Shown piece after piece: positions 8,701-16,321 of a DNA stretch of 40,431 bases (within the stretch, counting starts at the first letter, position 1; the number at the start of each line of letters is the position of its first letter). The position numbers were made by a program, and so were the translations under genes. Location of the stretch: contig JAFPZY010000050.1 of assembly GCA_017417025.1 (NCBI GenBank), forward strand, positions 1-40,431. The letters are read 5' to 3'. This stretch comes from Paludibacteraceae bacterium (GTDB lineage Bacteria; Bacteroidota; Bacteroidia; Bacteroidales; Paludibacteraceae). The notes below the pieces were generated by a model. It saw only the letters and a program-made list of their open reading frames with translations, searched no databases and was not told where the DNA came from.

Positions 8701-9936
8701 GGTCAGGTTGTCGTCCTTGATGTGCATGCTGCCTTTGAAAACGCTGTCGGCTAATTGTCCGCTGATGCGGAGGTTGCGGTAGGTGTATTTCCTGTAGGTG
8801 AGTGCCTGTACGTTCATTTTGCCCTTGATGAAGAAAGGCATGTCTTTTCTGTATCTCGTATCGACTTCCGCCGCCATGCTGAGGTTGCCCAGGCCGTATC
8901 CTTTGAGCACTTTGCCGAGGCGGAAACGCCGCGTAGAGACTTTGCCTTGCAGCCTTATGTCGCGGAAAGTGGTGTCCATGCTCACTGAGCAGTCGGTGCT
9001 GACCGTGCCTGCGTCGGTGAGGAAAGCGCCGTGCAGGCGCAGGTCATCCAGTCCTCCGCTGAGGGTGCCTTTGTAGTGTATCTCTCCGAGGCGGCGCACT
9101 TCCTGCGGCAGGCTTACGGGTTTGCGCAGGATGTCGGCAAGCAGGTCCTGAAGCAGCGACTGATTGCAGTATAGGTCGCGGCAGTCCACCAGAGTGCGCA
9201 TGCTGTCCGCAACAAGCGGATAGGCAATGCTTGCCGAGCCGAGCAGCAGCCGCTGCCCTCTGTAGCGGACCTCCAGATTGTCGGCACTGACAGTGTCAGC
9301 CGAGCCGTGGAACTCTCCGTCTATGTACGCGTCCACGCCGTTCAGCTGCGCACGCAGACGGAGTCTGGTGAGTTCCGCCTCCACTGTGTCTGCGCTTATC
9401 AGCGGCAGGCGTGCGCTGAGATTGACGCGGCTGACAAGCACATCGCGGTCGGAGGGCAGGTGGCGGTAGCGTATGCGGGCGTCGCGTATGTCTATCCGGT
9501 CCATGTTCACCGTCATGGTCATCGGCTCTGATGAAGGCTCTTGCGGGGCAAAAGCGCGCATGATGAAATCGAGGTTGGTGGATGCGGAATCCTGCTTGAT
9601 GTTCACATACGGGCGGTCGATAACTATAGAGGGGAAGGTCAGCCTGTTTTCCTCAAGTGTGAAAGGATTGAAAGCCACTTCTGTGGCAGGCATCCATAGC
9701 AGGGTGTCGCCAATCTGGTCGCTGATATACAGCCCGCGCACGTCCAGTTTGTTGAAGAAGCGGAACTTGACACTCTCGACTTTTACATCGGCATGAAGCC
9801 CGCGCGACAGCTCTTCTGTGAGTATCTGCACCATTGCCGTCTGCACCCGTCCGGAGCGGGCGAGAGCAATGAGTGCAGCCACTGTCATCAGGGTGCAGCA
9901 CAGCACTGTGAGCAATATGTAGAACAGGCGTTTCAT
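5728..9936 (-). CDS. tamB: TamB-like translocation and assembly module protein (DUF490)
   Basis: About 1402 residues. One N-terminal membrane anchor (KRLFYILLTVLCCTLMTVAALIALA) precedes a very long periplasmic region of repeated beta-strands. The C-terminal DUF490/TamB domain (about the last 330 residues) includes LLIEATPDATINVTLDP, GKFSYALGNIIRRDFTI and VPVECMLYITD. TamB-type proteins bridge inner and outer membrane and serve phospholipid transport and outer-membrane protein assembly. I prefer the ATG at 9936 to the one at 9951, because the -7 element ends at 9960 and would leave almost no leader for the longer form. It is the first gene of the leftward run. Confidence 0.92.
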   Translation of the reverse strand: MKRLFYILLTVLCCTLMTVAALIALARSGRVQTAMVQILTEELSRGLHADVKVESVKFRFFNKLDVRGLYISDQIGDTLLWMPATEVAFNPFTLEENRLTFPSIVIDRPYVNIKQDSASTNLDFIMRAFAPQEPSSEPMTMTVNMDRIDIRDARIRYRHLPSDRDVLVSRVNLSARLPLISADTVEAELTRLRLRAQLNGVDAYIDGEFHGSADTVSADNLEVRYRGQRLLLGSASIAYPLVADSMRTLVDCRDLYCNQSLLQDLLADILRKPVSLPQEVRRLGEIHYKGTLSGGLDDLRLHGAFLTDAGTVSTDCSVSMDTTFRDIRLQGKVSTRRFRLGKVLKGYGLGNLSMAAEVDTRYRKDMPFFIKGKMNVQALTYRKYTYRNLRISGQLADSVFKGSMHIKDDNLTFALNGVADFSKEAPMADINLVLEHLRLRELHLAENLQDQDLRFRSDISFTTGKGNGPWLDRLNGHIITDSLIATNNGEEIRMKELKILIDSDSRTSLRIQSDFLNAGMSGTYNWTTLPATFARFLHSLFPTSVPARPKPRKPNDFEFYCYMRELDSLLQFAGSSMYISMPPTIKGHVTESEDKYELRVYVPSVEKGNAELKDITLFAGQRHDEGLVALSMTEHTIDLSATQLKLGDIAISMTTHARNDSLLTAFRFDDADNLHDDSEIDIHTHIGKYARKPFVSVHILPSVFYLRDTAWTTSDAMIEYAAADTMLSVNGFGIQSASQHIRANGTASASTNDSIHIALQNINLDYFMQYLGLEKSLSAEGAISGWATLYGLFGTPVFEADVEIPDARLNHTSIGKLKAKAMLEHGTNHVLIEADAVQDGRHIVHLDGNVIPEDKYWELFIHADSADIALVNFWTEGMLQDITGRGYGDVHVFGRRMDTWVTAQLLAKDAALTIPYTGARYYLSDSVILDTTRISFPHVRIRDAQGNTGMVRGELTHELFKDFKYHITADVENLLALDIPYSSQAMFYGKAYASGHVEIKGNEQLTKIDVNATTRKNTDFYVCVNTASDARDNSFIEFVDKTPPPVAGQQRNRRRNKKKETVATPAAKLLLSLLIEATPDATINVTLDPHSGDGITGRGEGSLRLLMDGDSDVQLFGTYSLLSGKFSYALGNIIRRDFTIAEGSSISWAGNPLTPTLNVTAKYKVTASLKDLFGKDISSLATNRTSVPVECMLYITDRLLNPTLRFGIELPQSDEAVASQVKSVINSDEMLMRQVVYLLVFNRFFTPEYLQNTTVAANETYSLLSSTVTGQINSWLSRLTDVVSVGFNFRTDGEGANASQEYETQFRIQPVNRLSINGNVGYRYNDLSNRPFFGDVDIEYELTADGKLRARAFTHTVDKYSLKQASTVQGVGFIFRHDFNAGDTKRKREARKRKKETEQPDK

Positions 9937-9959
9937 GCCGGAAGTCTGCATTTAATCTG

Positions 9960-9991
9960 CAAAAATACTGCTTTTTCGTCATTTGTGCAAA
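9960..9991 (-). promoter_or_regulatory. Promoter of tamB
   Basis: Read leftwards: TTTG, exactly 20 nt, TATTTTTG. Both elements fit the Bacteroidetes consensus. Confidence 0.8.
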
Positions 9992-10190
9992 AAAAAAGTG
10001 TTTTTCTTGCATTTTTCTGTCTTTTTTGCCGTCTTCAGCTGCTCCGCAGTCACCGTAACGCCTGTAGAGATATAGCGCAACACGCAGAAGAAAGGCAAGT
10101 ACTGCGATTGCAAGTACTGCGCACGCCATTTGTTACAACTCCGCCACATTGTAACAGTCAATCAGCCACTCTCGCGCCACTCTCGCGCCA

Positions 10191-10306
10191 CTTTTAACCT
10201 TTTACCTTTCCACCTTCTACCTTTTACCTTCTACCCTTTACTTTTTACTTTTTACCTTTTGACTTTTACATTTTGACTTTTTACTTTTTACTTTTTACTT
10301 TTTACT
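10191..10306. repeat. Degenerate heptanucleotide array (TTTTTAC-type)
   Basis: About 115 bp of units such as CTTTTTA, CTTTTGA and CCTTCTA with a 6-7 base period. The right end is the most regular (four adjoining ACTTTTT units near 10275-10305). A short direct repeat, CACTCTCGCGC, lies just left of it. It marks the change from GC-rich core to AT-rich sequence. No coding frame fits. Confidence 0.75.
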
Positions 10307-10419
10307 TAATATCCCCCCTCTATATATAGATTTTTTGTCAAGACCTAAAGTTCTGTTCGGCTGTTCTATTTGCGAACTAAAGTGCTAAAACAGACACTTT
10401 TTTTCTATATTTTTGAATA

Positions 10420-10448
10420 TGTAACGCGCCTATTCTCAGTGCGTTACA
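10420..10448. repeat. Inverted repeat TGTAACGC / GCGTTACA
   Basis: Perfect 8-bp arms at 10420-10427 and 10441-10448 with a 13-nt loop, immediately before the next hairpin. Could be a stem in a transcript or an operator. Confidence 0.5.
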
Positions 10449-10451
10449 AAG

Positions 10452-10477
10452 AAAATGCATGTTATGTGCATTTTTTT
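10452..10477 (+). terminator. Terminator-like hairpin with T7
   Basis: Arms AAAATGCA (10452-10459) and TGCATTTT (10467-10474) enclose 7 nt and run into seven T at 10471-10477. The stem is AT-rich, so efficiency is uncertain. No gene ends nearby on the + strand, so it may close a lost or non-coding transcript. Confidence 0.45.
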
Positions 10478-10756
10478 ATCCTCATAGGCATCCGTTAGCC
10501 GTCAAAGATGGTCTCAATTCCCCTCCATATAGATGTCATAAAAAACCTCCACACGTACTAATCGTTCCCTTGTGGATAAGACATCTATCACCTCGTTTGC
10601 AACTTTTTTTACTTTTAAAATAAATTATGAGTTTATTCAGTCACCACAATAATCTTTTATATGTTTGAAATATTGTGCACAGAAAGTGATTTTTCAGGAA
10701 TAAATTCCTTAAAAGTTATGATTTTTATAGATCTCTCTCCGAAAAAGTTAATTTTA

Positions 10757-10788
10757 TTTGGCTGTTTCATTTATTTTTTGTATATTTG
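10757..10788 (+). promoter_or_regulatory. Orphan perfect promoter facing the truncated alkyltransferase gene
   Basis: TTTG (10757-10760), exactly 20 nt, TATATTTG (10781-10788). No rightward gene follows; transcription would run antisense through the truncated methyltransferase gene. It ends at the point where homology of that gene stops, so it probably belonged to DNA that was later lost or rearranged. Confidence 0.65.
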
Positions 10789-11138
10789 CAGCCGACCATC
10801 CGGGCTAACTCTCCGTAACTGACCGTCTTGCCGTACGGAATGGTCAAAAGAGCCTGCCAAACACGTTGCTGAAACAGGGTGCCTTTCGGTTGGACTGCAA
10901 TCCGTCCGTCTGTTTTTCCGTCCATAATGGCATTCTCCGTCTGCCTGCCCGCAAAATAATCGTCCAGCCATCGGATTGCTTCATCAAAGATAGGGAGAGA
11001 AGAGGTTGCTTGCGTTGGCATGAGGTGGAGAGCTTTCCCGATGCCGGAATCCCCGAACCGCAGGCCGGTTAGTGCTTCTCCGTCGCTCTCTATGATGATG
11101 GGTCCCAATAGCGAGTTATATATGGCGAAAAATACCAT
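10767..11138 (-). pseudogene. Truncated methylated-DNA-[protein]-cysteine methyltransferase
   Basis: 123 residues. The N-terminal ribonuclease-like part and the start of the DNA-binding part are present (FQQRVWQALLTIPYGKTVSYGELARMVGC). The family should continue through a helix to the active-site PCHR motif. Here it ends after GC with the foreign tail KYTKNK, so the alkyl-accepting cysteine and about 45 C-terminal residues are missing. The missing half was not found nearby. The break coincides with the orphan promoter at 10757-10788. The protein cannot repair O6-alkylguanine. It lies 6 bp after the ATPase gene and is likely cotranscribed. Confidence 0.85.
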
Positions 11139-11144
11139 CTTCGG

Positions 11145-12323
11145 TTAATAGGCAAAACCGAACATCCAAAGCGGTATAATATTGCCTACAGCACGCTCGA
11201 CATCATCCTTCACTATAAATCCTTTCCCTTGTGGCACAGAGGCTATTTGCGCTTGCCCTTTTTTCCGTCCGCCGACCTCAAAGACATATTCTTCCACCTC
11301 AAAATCAGCCACTTTGGAGGATGAGATAAAATATCGCTCTTGCAGCCATGCAAAGAAAATCGTCTCGCGGATATTACCTATATCTGCGTTATTGGGAGAG
11401 AGCGCATAGGCAAAATTAGGATTTTGCAGGTATATTTTCTCCACCTTTTCCAGAATCTTCATGCCTGCCGCTTTCTCGCGCAATGTAGAAATCAACCCTG
11501 CTTTCTCCAGATACAACATGTATTGTGGCAAGGTATTACGGCGAATATCCAGATCTGCCGACAACTTGGAGTAATTGGGTTTGAATGGCACACTCTGCGA
11601 GAGCACATACATCAGTTTGCGCAACTTCTGTACCGAAGCGATCTCCATCTCGGCAAAAATAGGGATGTCTGTTTCTATCGTTTGCTTGATAATTCCTTGT
11701 ACCCTCTGGTTATAATGATCTTCTTGGAAGAAAGGGAAATAGCCTTCATGCAGATACTGCGTGAACAACTGCAAGGGGCGCAGGTCTTTGTATGGGAACT
11801 GCACTTTGCCCGCCAAAATATCCTCCAGAGTATATGCCGGAAGATTCAGTCCCTGCGAGATATTCACATATTCGCGGAATGAAAGCCCGGGCAGCTTATA
11901 CTCAATCTTTCTGCGTGACAAATCGGCTCCGCCTTTCTCCAAGTCCAAGATGGAAGAGCCGGTATAAACCACATGCAGTTCCGGAAACTTGTCATAGATA
12001 TTCTTTATCTCTTGTGACCATCCTTTGTATTTATGGATTTCGTCAATGTACAGATATTTGCCTCCCTGTTGGTAGAATTGCTGCGCCAATCCGACTAAGG
12101 TATTTCGTGAGAAATACAAATCATCGGCCGTCACATACAAAGAGGACGGAACGGCATCGTTCAGTTTGATATGCTGCAACAGCAAAGTGGTCTTACCCAC
12201 TCCTCGCGTACCCAGAATGGCAATCAGGCGGCTATTCCAGTCGATCTCGTCATACAGATAGCGAACAAAACGCATATCTACTCTGTCAATTAAGTCTCTG
12301 AATGACAATAACAACTCTTCCAT
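11145..12323 (-). CDS. AAA_14/DUF4143-type ATPase
   Basis: 392 residues. Walker A GTRGVGKTT is at 38-46 and Walker B YLYIDEIHKYKGW at 90-102, followed by the sensor-like VVYTGSS. The C-terminal part carries the DUF4143 features SYSKLSADLDIRRNTLPQYM-like (a winged-helix segment near 250) and LFFAWLQER-like (here IFFAWLQERYF) before a nuclease-fold-like tail ending near GFIVKDD. Such ATPases are widespread in Bacteroidales and often occur near mobile or defence genes; their substrate is unknown. The promoter at 12490-12520 leaves a leader of about 160 nt. Confidence 0.85.
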   Translation of the reverse strand: MEELLLSFRDLIDRVDMRFVRYLYDEIDWNSRLIAILGTRGVGKTTLLLQHIKLNDAVPSSLYVTADDLYFSRNTLVGLAQQFYQQGGKYLYIDEIHKYKGWSQEIKNIYDKFPELHVVYTGSSILDLEKGGADLSRRKIEYKLPGLSFREYVNISQGLNLPAYTLEDILAGKVQFPYKDLRPLQLFTQYLHEGYFPFFQEDHYNQRVQGIIKQTIETDIPIFAEMEIASVQKLRKLMYVLSQSVPFKPNYSKLSADLDIRRNTLPQYMLYLEKAGLISTLREKAAGMKILEKVEKIYLQNPNFAYALSPNNADIGNIRETIFFAWLQERYFISSSKVADFEVEEYVFEVGGRKKGQAQIASVPQGKGFIVKDDVERAVGNIIPLWMFGFAY

Positions 12324-12489
12324 ATTGTGCTGTAATTAGATTGTTTTTTAGCATTGGCGTTGGCATTAATGGGGTCCCCGACACAAACCGAAACCTTGGG
12401 CTGTTTGTGGTGGGGAGAGCGTAGCGCAAGGCGAGTCTCCATTGAGCGGCAGAGCCGCGAGTCGTAACGAGCCTTAACGTAAGCGAGTG
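12324..12489 (-). other. Leader of the ATPase transcript
   Basis: No gene. Short CGAGTC/CGAGCC/CGAGTG direct motifs recur between 12443 and 12490, and GGAGA...TCTCC could form a small stem near 12412-12440. No known riboswitch was recognised. Confidence 0.35.
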
Positions 12490-12520
12490 CAAAGGTACAA
12501 CTTTTTTCTGAATTGCGCAA
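12490..12520 (-). promoter_or_regulatory. Promoter of the ATPase gene
   Basis: Read leftwards: TTG, 20 nt, TACCTTTG. Confidence 0.75.
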
Positions 12521-12638
12521 TAGAGTGAGCAACTTTTATGCAATTTTGTGCGTTTTAGTGTGCATTTAATTTGTTCCAATGGTTACTGTCTTTTGAGTTC
12601 GAATTACTTGAAAGTATGGCAAATGGAATTTCCGATTA

Positions 12639-13746
12639 TTGGTTTATGTAACATTTTGGGTACCTAAAAGTTGCTTAATCGTCTATAAATGATTATATTA
12701 GCGGCAAAAAAAATATTTTTAGCTGCTTTATGGTCAAAAAATGCCCTATTTGTGGAGGCCGGAAAACGATTAAGAAAGGTCTTAGTCATGGTAAAAAACG
12801 ATGGTATTGTAAGGACTGCCAGACCTATTTTACTCATGTCAATCACAAGGCATCGAGGTTGCAAAACAAGATAAGATATCTGTATTATGACAAGATGCTA
12901 CCGATGCAGGATATTGCGGATCTGTGTGGTGTATCTAAGATGACTATACATAGGCATATCAAGACGATGAGGGAATACCTGCCGTCTGTGGAAGACATAA
13001 CCATCTCGCAGCGCGGAATAGTCTTACAGATGGATGCAACATATTGGGGAAGACATTTTGGTGTGTTGGTAGCAAGAGATCATCATAGTGGCAAAATATT
13101 ATGGTACAAGTACATCTATACGCATGAAAAAGTAGAGGATTATATGGAAGGGATATGTGATTTGGCTGCGAAAGGTTATCCAATAATAGGAGTAGTCGGT
13201 GACGGTATACGTGGAGTGCCTAATGCCGTTAACTATCCGTACCAGTTCTGCCAGTTCCATGCCCGAAAGCGCTTTTTGGACAGACTCTCTATATGCCCGA
13301 AATCGGCTGCGAAAGAAGAATTGAAAAGCATCATACAGCTTCTATGCAAGACGGATAAAGAAAGTTTTACAGGCAGCCTGAATCGCTGGTATATCAAATG
13401 GAATGAATGGCTAAATGCAACCACCGGTAAGTGTAAAAAGAAGAAACGATATAAGCAGCGCGAGATCAGAAATCTTTGGCTTGAGTTACAGCGTGCTATG
13501 TCAATATTGTGGACCTATTATGATAAACCGGAACTTGGCATGCCTAATACAAATAATGACATGGAAGCATTATTTTCCGGTTTGAAAAGGAAAATGATAG
13601 CACATGCCGGAATAAGAATAGAACAACGAATAAAATTGATAGATGCCTATCTGACCAAATCACATCCGAAAAGGCGAAAGAAGATGAGAATAGAAATGAA
13701 TGGGTAAAAATATACTTTTAGGTACTCAAAATGTTACATAAACCAA
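12639..13746 (+). mobile_element. Insertion sequence with 33-bp terminal inverted repeats (IS256-like, Zn-binding variant)
   Basis: The ends 12639-12671 and 13714-13746 are inverted repeats with one mismatch in 33 positions, both beginning TTGGTTTATGTAACATTTTG. Length is 1108 bp with a single transposase gene. No clean target duplication flanks it (TCCGATTA on the left, ATATCTCC on the right), which suggests rearrangement after insertion or a divergent duplication. Confidence 0.88.
12730..13707 (+). CDS. Transposase, IS256-like with N-terminal zinc ribbon
   Basis: 325 residues. The N-terminal zinc ribbon (CPICGGRKT...WYCKDC, about 5-37) is followed by a helix-turn-helix (MQDIADLCGVSKMTIHRHI, about 59-77). 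The DDE core follows: first Asp in LQMDATYW near 98, second Asp in GVVGDGIRG near 157, then the QFCQFHARKR block, and the final acidic residue in NTNNDMEALFSGLKRKM near 277. This corresponds to the zinc-binding variant of IS256/Mutator-type transposases. The frame is intact and lies between matched inverted repeats, so the element may be active. Confidence 0.87.
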   Translation: MVKKCPICGGRKTIKKGLSHGKKRWYCKDCQTYFTHVNHKASRLQNKIRYLYYDKMLPMQDIADLCGVSKMTIHRHIKTMREYLPSVEDITISQRGIVLQMDATYWGRHFGVLVARDHHSGKILWYKYIYTHEKVEDYMEGICDLAAKGYPIIGVVGDGIRGVPNAVNYPYQFCQFHARKRFLDRLSICPKSAAKEELKSIIQLLCKTDKESFTGSLNRWYIKWNEWLNATTGKCKKKKRYKQREIRNLWLELQRAMSILWTYYDKPELGMPNTNNDMEALFSGLKRKMIAHAGIRIEQRIKLIDAYLTKSHPKRRKKMRIEMNG

Positions 13747-13857
13747 ATATCTCCGAATCTAGCAAGAACAATCTTTAAAAAGAAAAGGCTAAGACCTGAT
13801 AAAGGAGTATATGAACGCACTCTTTGCTTGGCGGTGCGCATATTAAAAGGAGAGTAA
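13747..13857 (+). pseudogene. Open C-terminal remnant of an unidentified gene interrupted by the IS
   Basis: Directly right of the IS, a frame of 36 codons (ISPNLARTIFKKKR at its start, ending LKGE) stays open to a TAA at 13855-13857. Left of the IS, a + strand frame of about 29 codons reads ...LLESMANGIS into the insertion. Joining the two at the shared TCCGA gives a continuous peptide. I recognise no family, so this is a weak proposal that the IS split a small gene. Confidence 0.3.
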
Positions 13858-13870
13858 TTATGGGCTGTTA

Positions 13871-14602
13871 TTACTTTTTTTTATTCTGATTTATAAATTT
13901 TTTTAAGTCGTTGGGATTCATAATTTTCCCATTATTGCGACGTAATAATCTATGCATCATTCTATGGCAATTAGGACATAGACAAACTAAATCTTCTTTA
14001 GGATCAACATTAACTTCCTCATTATTCGAATGTAATGGTTTTATGTGATGCACTTCTATAAAGTCTTTTCCTAATTCTCCATAAAATTTTTCAAAATCAA
14101 ATTCACATGCTTGGCAAATTAAACCATGAATTCGAATTGCCTCTAATCTATTTTGAGGATTTCTTTCATATTTCGTTGTGTAATATACTTTTTTCTTTCC
14201 TTCTTTTCTGCTCTCAATAGCAATTGTATCATCGAATACCTCATTTTCTATTTCATGAGGATTGATTACTGATAATTTATATGTATGTTTCTTTACTCTT
14301 TCTAAACGCAAATATACATCTTTTCCTTTATATTTGAGAATATATTCTTTTATATGAGGTTCTCTAAAGAAAAGGCGGGTCGTACCATTAAGGCTTCCAC
14401 TTCTTTGAATATATGTCTGATATCTTTCTCCGAGCAATATGATAGTTATGTACTGCTTCTTTGCGCATTCTAGATGCAGGACATCCCATAATGATAAAAG
14501 GCTTTTGTCTATTACGGTAACAGCATCAGTAGTAATCGACGAAAGTAAAGGCTTAATGAAAGTATTATTGTCGATTACACTCCATGAAGGTTTTCTTCCC
14601 AT
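13871..14602 (-). CDS. HNH endonuclease domain protein
   Basis: 243 residues from the ATG at 14602. The C-terminal HNH domain (about 168-225) has CQACEFDF, VHHIKPL, the DLVCLCPNCH zinc and catalytic block, and RMMHR. This arrangement is common in McrA-like and other type IV restriction nucleases. The N-terminal 150 residues have no family I recognise and might read DNA modification. A longer frame to 14710 exists, but its start would lie upstream of the -7 element at 14684-14691. The ATG at 14602 is preceded by AAGGACGAAG. Role in restriction is inferred from the domain and island setting. Confidence 0.75.
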   Translation of the reverse strand: MGRKPSWSVIDNNTFIKPLLSSITTDAVTVIDKSLLSLWDVLHLECAKKQYITIILLGERYQTYIQRSGSLNGTTRLFFREPHIKEYILKYKGKDVYLRLERVKKHTYKLSVINPHEIENEVFDDTIAIESRKEGKKKVYYTTKYERNPQNRLEAIRIHGLICQACEFDFEKFYGELGKDFIEVHHIKPLHSNNEEVNVDPKEDLVCLCPNCHRMMHRLLRRNNGKIMNPNDLKKFINQNKKK

Positions 14603-14629
14603 CTTCGTCCTTAGAAAAAAATAATACTG

Positions 14630-14663
14630 CCTCCACTTTACTATTCGGCTATCGGCAAACTCC
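14630..14663 (-). repeat. 34-bp leader repeat, copy 1
   Basis: Matches 18084-18117 at 31 of 34 positions in the same orientation. It sits in the leader of the HNH gene between promoter and start codon. Core on the coding strand: TGCCGATAGCC. Confidence 0.65.
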
Positions 14664-14683
14664 GATGGAATTATTCCACAATG

Positions 14684-14715
14684 CAAATATACGGCAAATC
14701 TTTCAAACAACCAAA
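14684..14715 (-). promoter_or_regulatory. Promoter of the HNH gene
   Basis: Read leftwards: TTTG, exactly 20 nt, TATATTTG. Its position fixes the start codon downstream at 14602. Confidence 0.75.
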
Positions 14716-14968
14716 TTTATTGCAGAAAATGATACAAAATAATACTGATCCAACAATACAATTCTAAGTTCAGATAAAAAAGATCAGAACATGTTTTGCA
14801 TTCCTGCTCAAATATCATCTGCCTAAAAAATTATTTTGATCAGAGGTGAAATAATCAATTTTTGGAAAATGTAGATTAAAATAAATTTAATGTAACGTGA
14901 GTTCGATATAATCAATGTTTTTATTTTAAGTCAAAGAACACTAATTCCGCCAACGGGTTTATGTCGAT

Positions 14969-16321
14969 TTAGATGATTTTTTTTAATTTATCTATCTGTT
15001 TTTTTATGTTTTCTATATGTTCCTGAGGAGCAATAGACTTGAATCGAGAGTAATAATCTTGTTTAGTAAAAAGTGATGCTTTCTTGCGTCTTGCCAATTC
15101 GTATGCATACGGTTCCTCCAGAGATAAAGCCCTCTGCTCCAACTTTGACTGTAACCCACCTAACATTCTGGCTTCCTGAACTTTATCATATGCTTGTTTT
15201 TTATCTTTAATGGTTTCAGCTATCTCTATTAGTTTCGTTTGTTTACGTATCTGATCTATTCTTTTATTCGCCTTGTATTCAGACTTTTTAGGAAAATTAG
15301 TTTCACGCGATAAGTATTCTTTATATGCCTCAATGTTATCTATTTTAGACGCTTGTTGCCAATAAAGTTTATCAATAACTATTTTTGCTTTATCAGTGTT
15401 TAGTCCTCCTTCGTTAATATATTTCATATATGCATCAATAGTATTAATACGGCTGGCAGTCTCCCAGTTCTGGTGTTCCTTTTTTATTTGATCGGAATAG
15501 TTTTTGCGCACTTTAACTAATATCTCCATATATAATTTTACATCTTTTGCTATTTGTTCTTCAGTAATAGAATAACCATATTTGAAAGGTCTTTTAGCGA
15601 ACACATCTGTACCTAAATTTTTATATTTTTTGAGAATTTTGTCCAAGTCTTGATTATTCCCATTTTTTATGAGAATATTGACAGTTGTGATAAAATTCTT
15701 ATCTATCTCTATCATTAGTGCAAGAGTCCGACCGGTTGTTATCCATCGGTTGTTCTCATCCATATCAAGATATAATTCATCTAGTAACTGATAAGAATAT
15801 GGTTGAGTACGTTTGAAAACCTTCTGCGCTGTTAATTGTTTTAATTTTGATATTCTATTTTTTTTCCATTGTTCCGGATGAAGATGTCGCTCTTTGTCAG
15901 CTGCTTCTATGCGTTTCCGTTCTGCCTCTTCTCGCGCTTTTTCACGTTCTTCTGCTTCGCGTTGAATACGTGCTTGTTCTGCTTCCTTGATTTTCCTTTT
16001 GCAGAAAGCGATTTTTTCTTTATACGTTTGTATAGCGTTTAATTCATACAATTGTGTGTACAATTCAGATGCTTTGGAATAAGAGTTGTTATTTTCTGCA
16101 CTTGTCGCAGCAGTAGATAATGAAATACATTTCTTTGCGTTTTGTACTTTCTGCGACACGTGCGAACTGGCTACACCTAATTCAATAGCCACATTGTATT
16201 TTTTTATCGCCTTCTCGTATTGGGCTTGCGCAAATAACTCATCACCTTGCTGCTCATAGTTTTGAGCAACTACCAAAAGAGGGAATAGGCATAACAATGC
16301 CATTAAAAGTTTTGTTTTCAT
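14969..16321 (-). CDS. Exported TPR and coiled-coil protein
   Basis: 450 residues. A clear signal peptide (MKTKLLMALLCLFPLLVVAQ, cleavage near 19) leads into TPR-like repeats (about 20-110, YEQQGDELFAQAQYEKAIKK and related). A highly charged Arg/Glu coiled coil spans about 112-145. A long helical C-terminus contains recurrent segments built around 'NIEAYKEYLS' and 'TIDAYMKYIN'. No enzyme motif was seen. It is predicted to be periplasmic, probably a scaffold. The start overlaps the preceding gene by 4 bases (ATGA), so it is coupled to the zinc-ribbon protein and likely acts with it. Confidence 0.8.
   Translation of the reverse strand: MKTKLLMALLCLFPLLVVAQNYEQQGDELFAQAQYEKAIKKYNVAIELGVASSHVSQKVQNAKKCISLSTAATSAENNNSYSKASELYTQLYELNAIQTYKEKIAFCKRKIKEAEQARIQREAEEREKAREEAERKRIEAADKERHLHPEQWKKNRISKLKQLTAQKVFKRTQPYSYQLLDELYLDMDENNRWITTGRTLALMIEIDKNFITTVNILIKNGNNQDLDKILKKYKNLGTDVFAKRPFKYGYSITEEQIAKDVKLYMEILVKVRKNYSDQIKKEHQNWETASRINTIDAYMKYINEGGLNTDKAKIVIDKLYWQQASKIDNIEAYKEYLSRETNFPKKSEYKANKRIDQIRKQTKLIEIAETIKDKKQAYDKVQEARMLGGLQSKLEQRALSLEEPYAYELARRKKASLFTKQDYYSRFKSIAPQEHIENIKKQIDKLKKII

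Larger units (their letters stand above)
10307..10766. other. AT-rich gene-free segment at the island edge
   Basis: No credible gene on either strand. It contains the hairpin at 10420-10448, the terminator-like hairpin at 10452-10477, one perfect DnaA-box match (TGTGGATAA, 10571-10579) and, at its right end, an orphan rightward promoter. It is probably the remnant of an acquired element. Confidence 0.5.

Noticed and set aside
5722-9796. Long open frames on the + strand across tamB
   Set aside because: They are antisense shadows of GC-rich coding DNA with no start signals and no recognisable domains.
10571-10579. Perfect DnaA box suggesting an origin
   Set aside because: Only one good match is present, with no cluster of boxes and no dnaA or dnaN nearby.
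14603-14710. 36-codon N-terminal extension of the HNH protein
   Set aside because: It would start upstream of the -7 element; the ATG at 14602 has a better upstream sequence.
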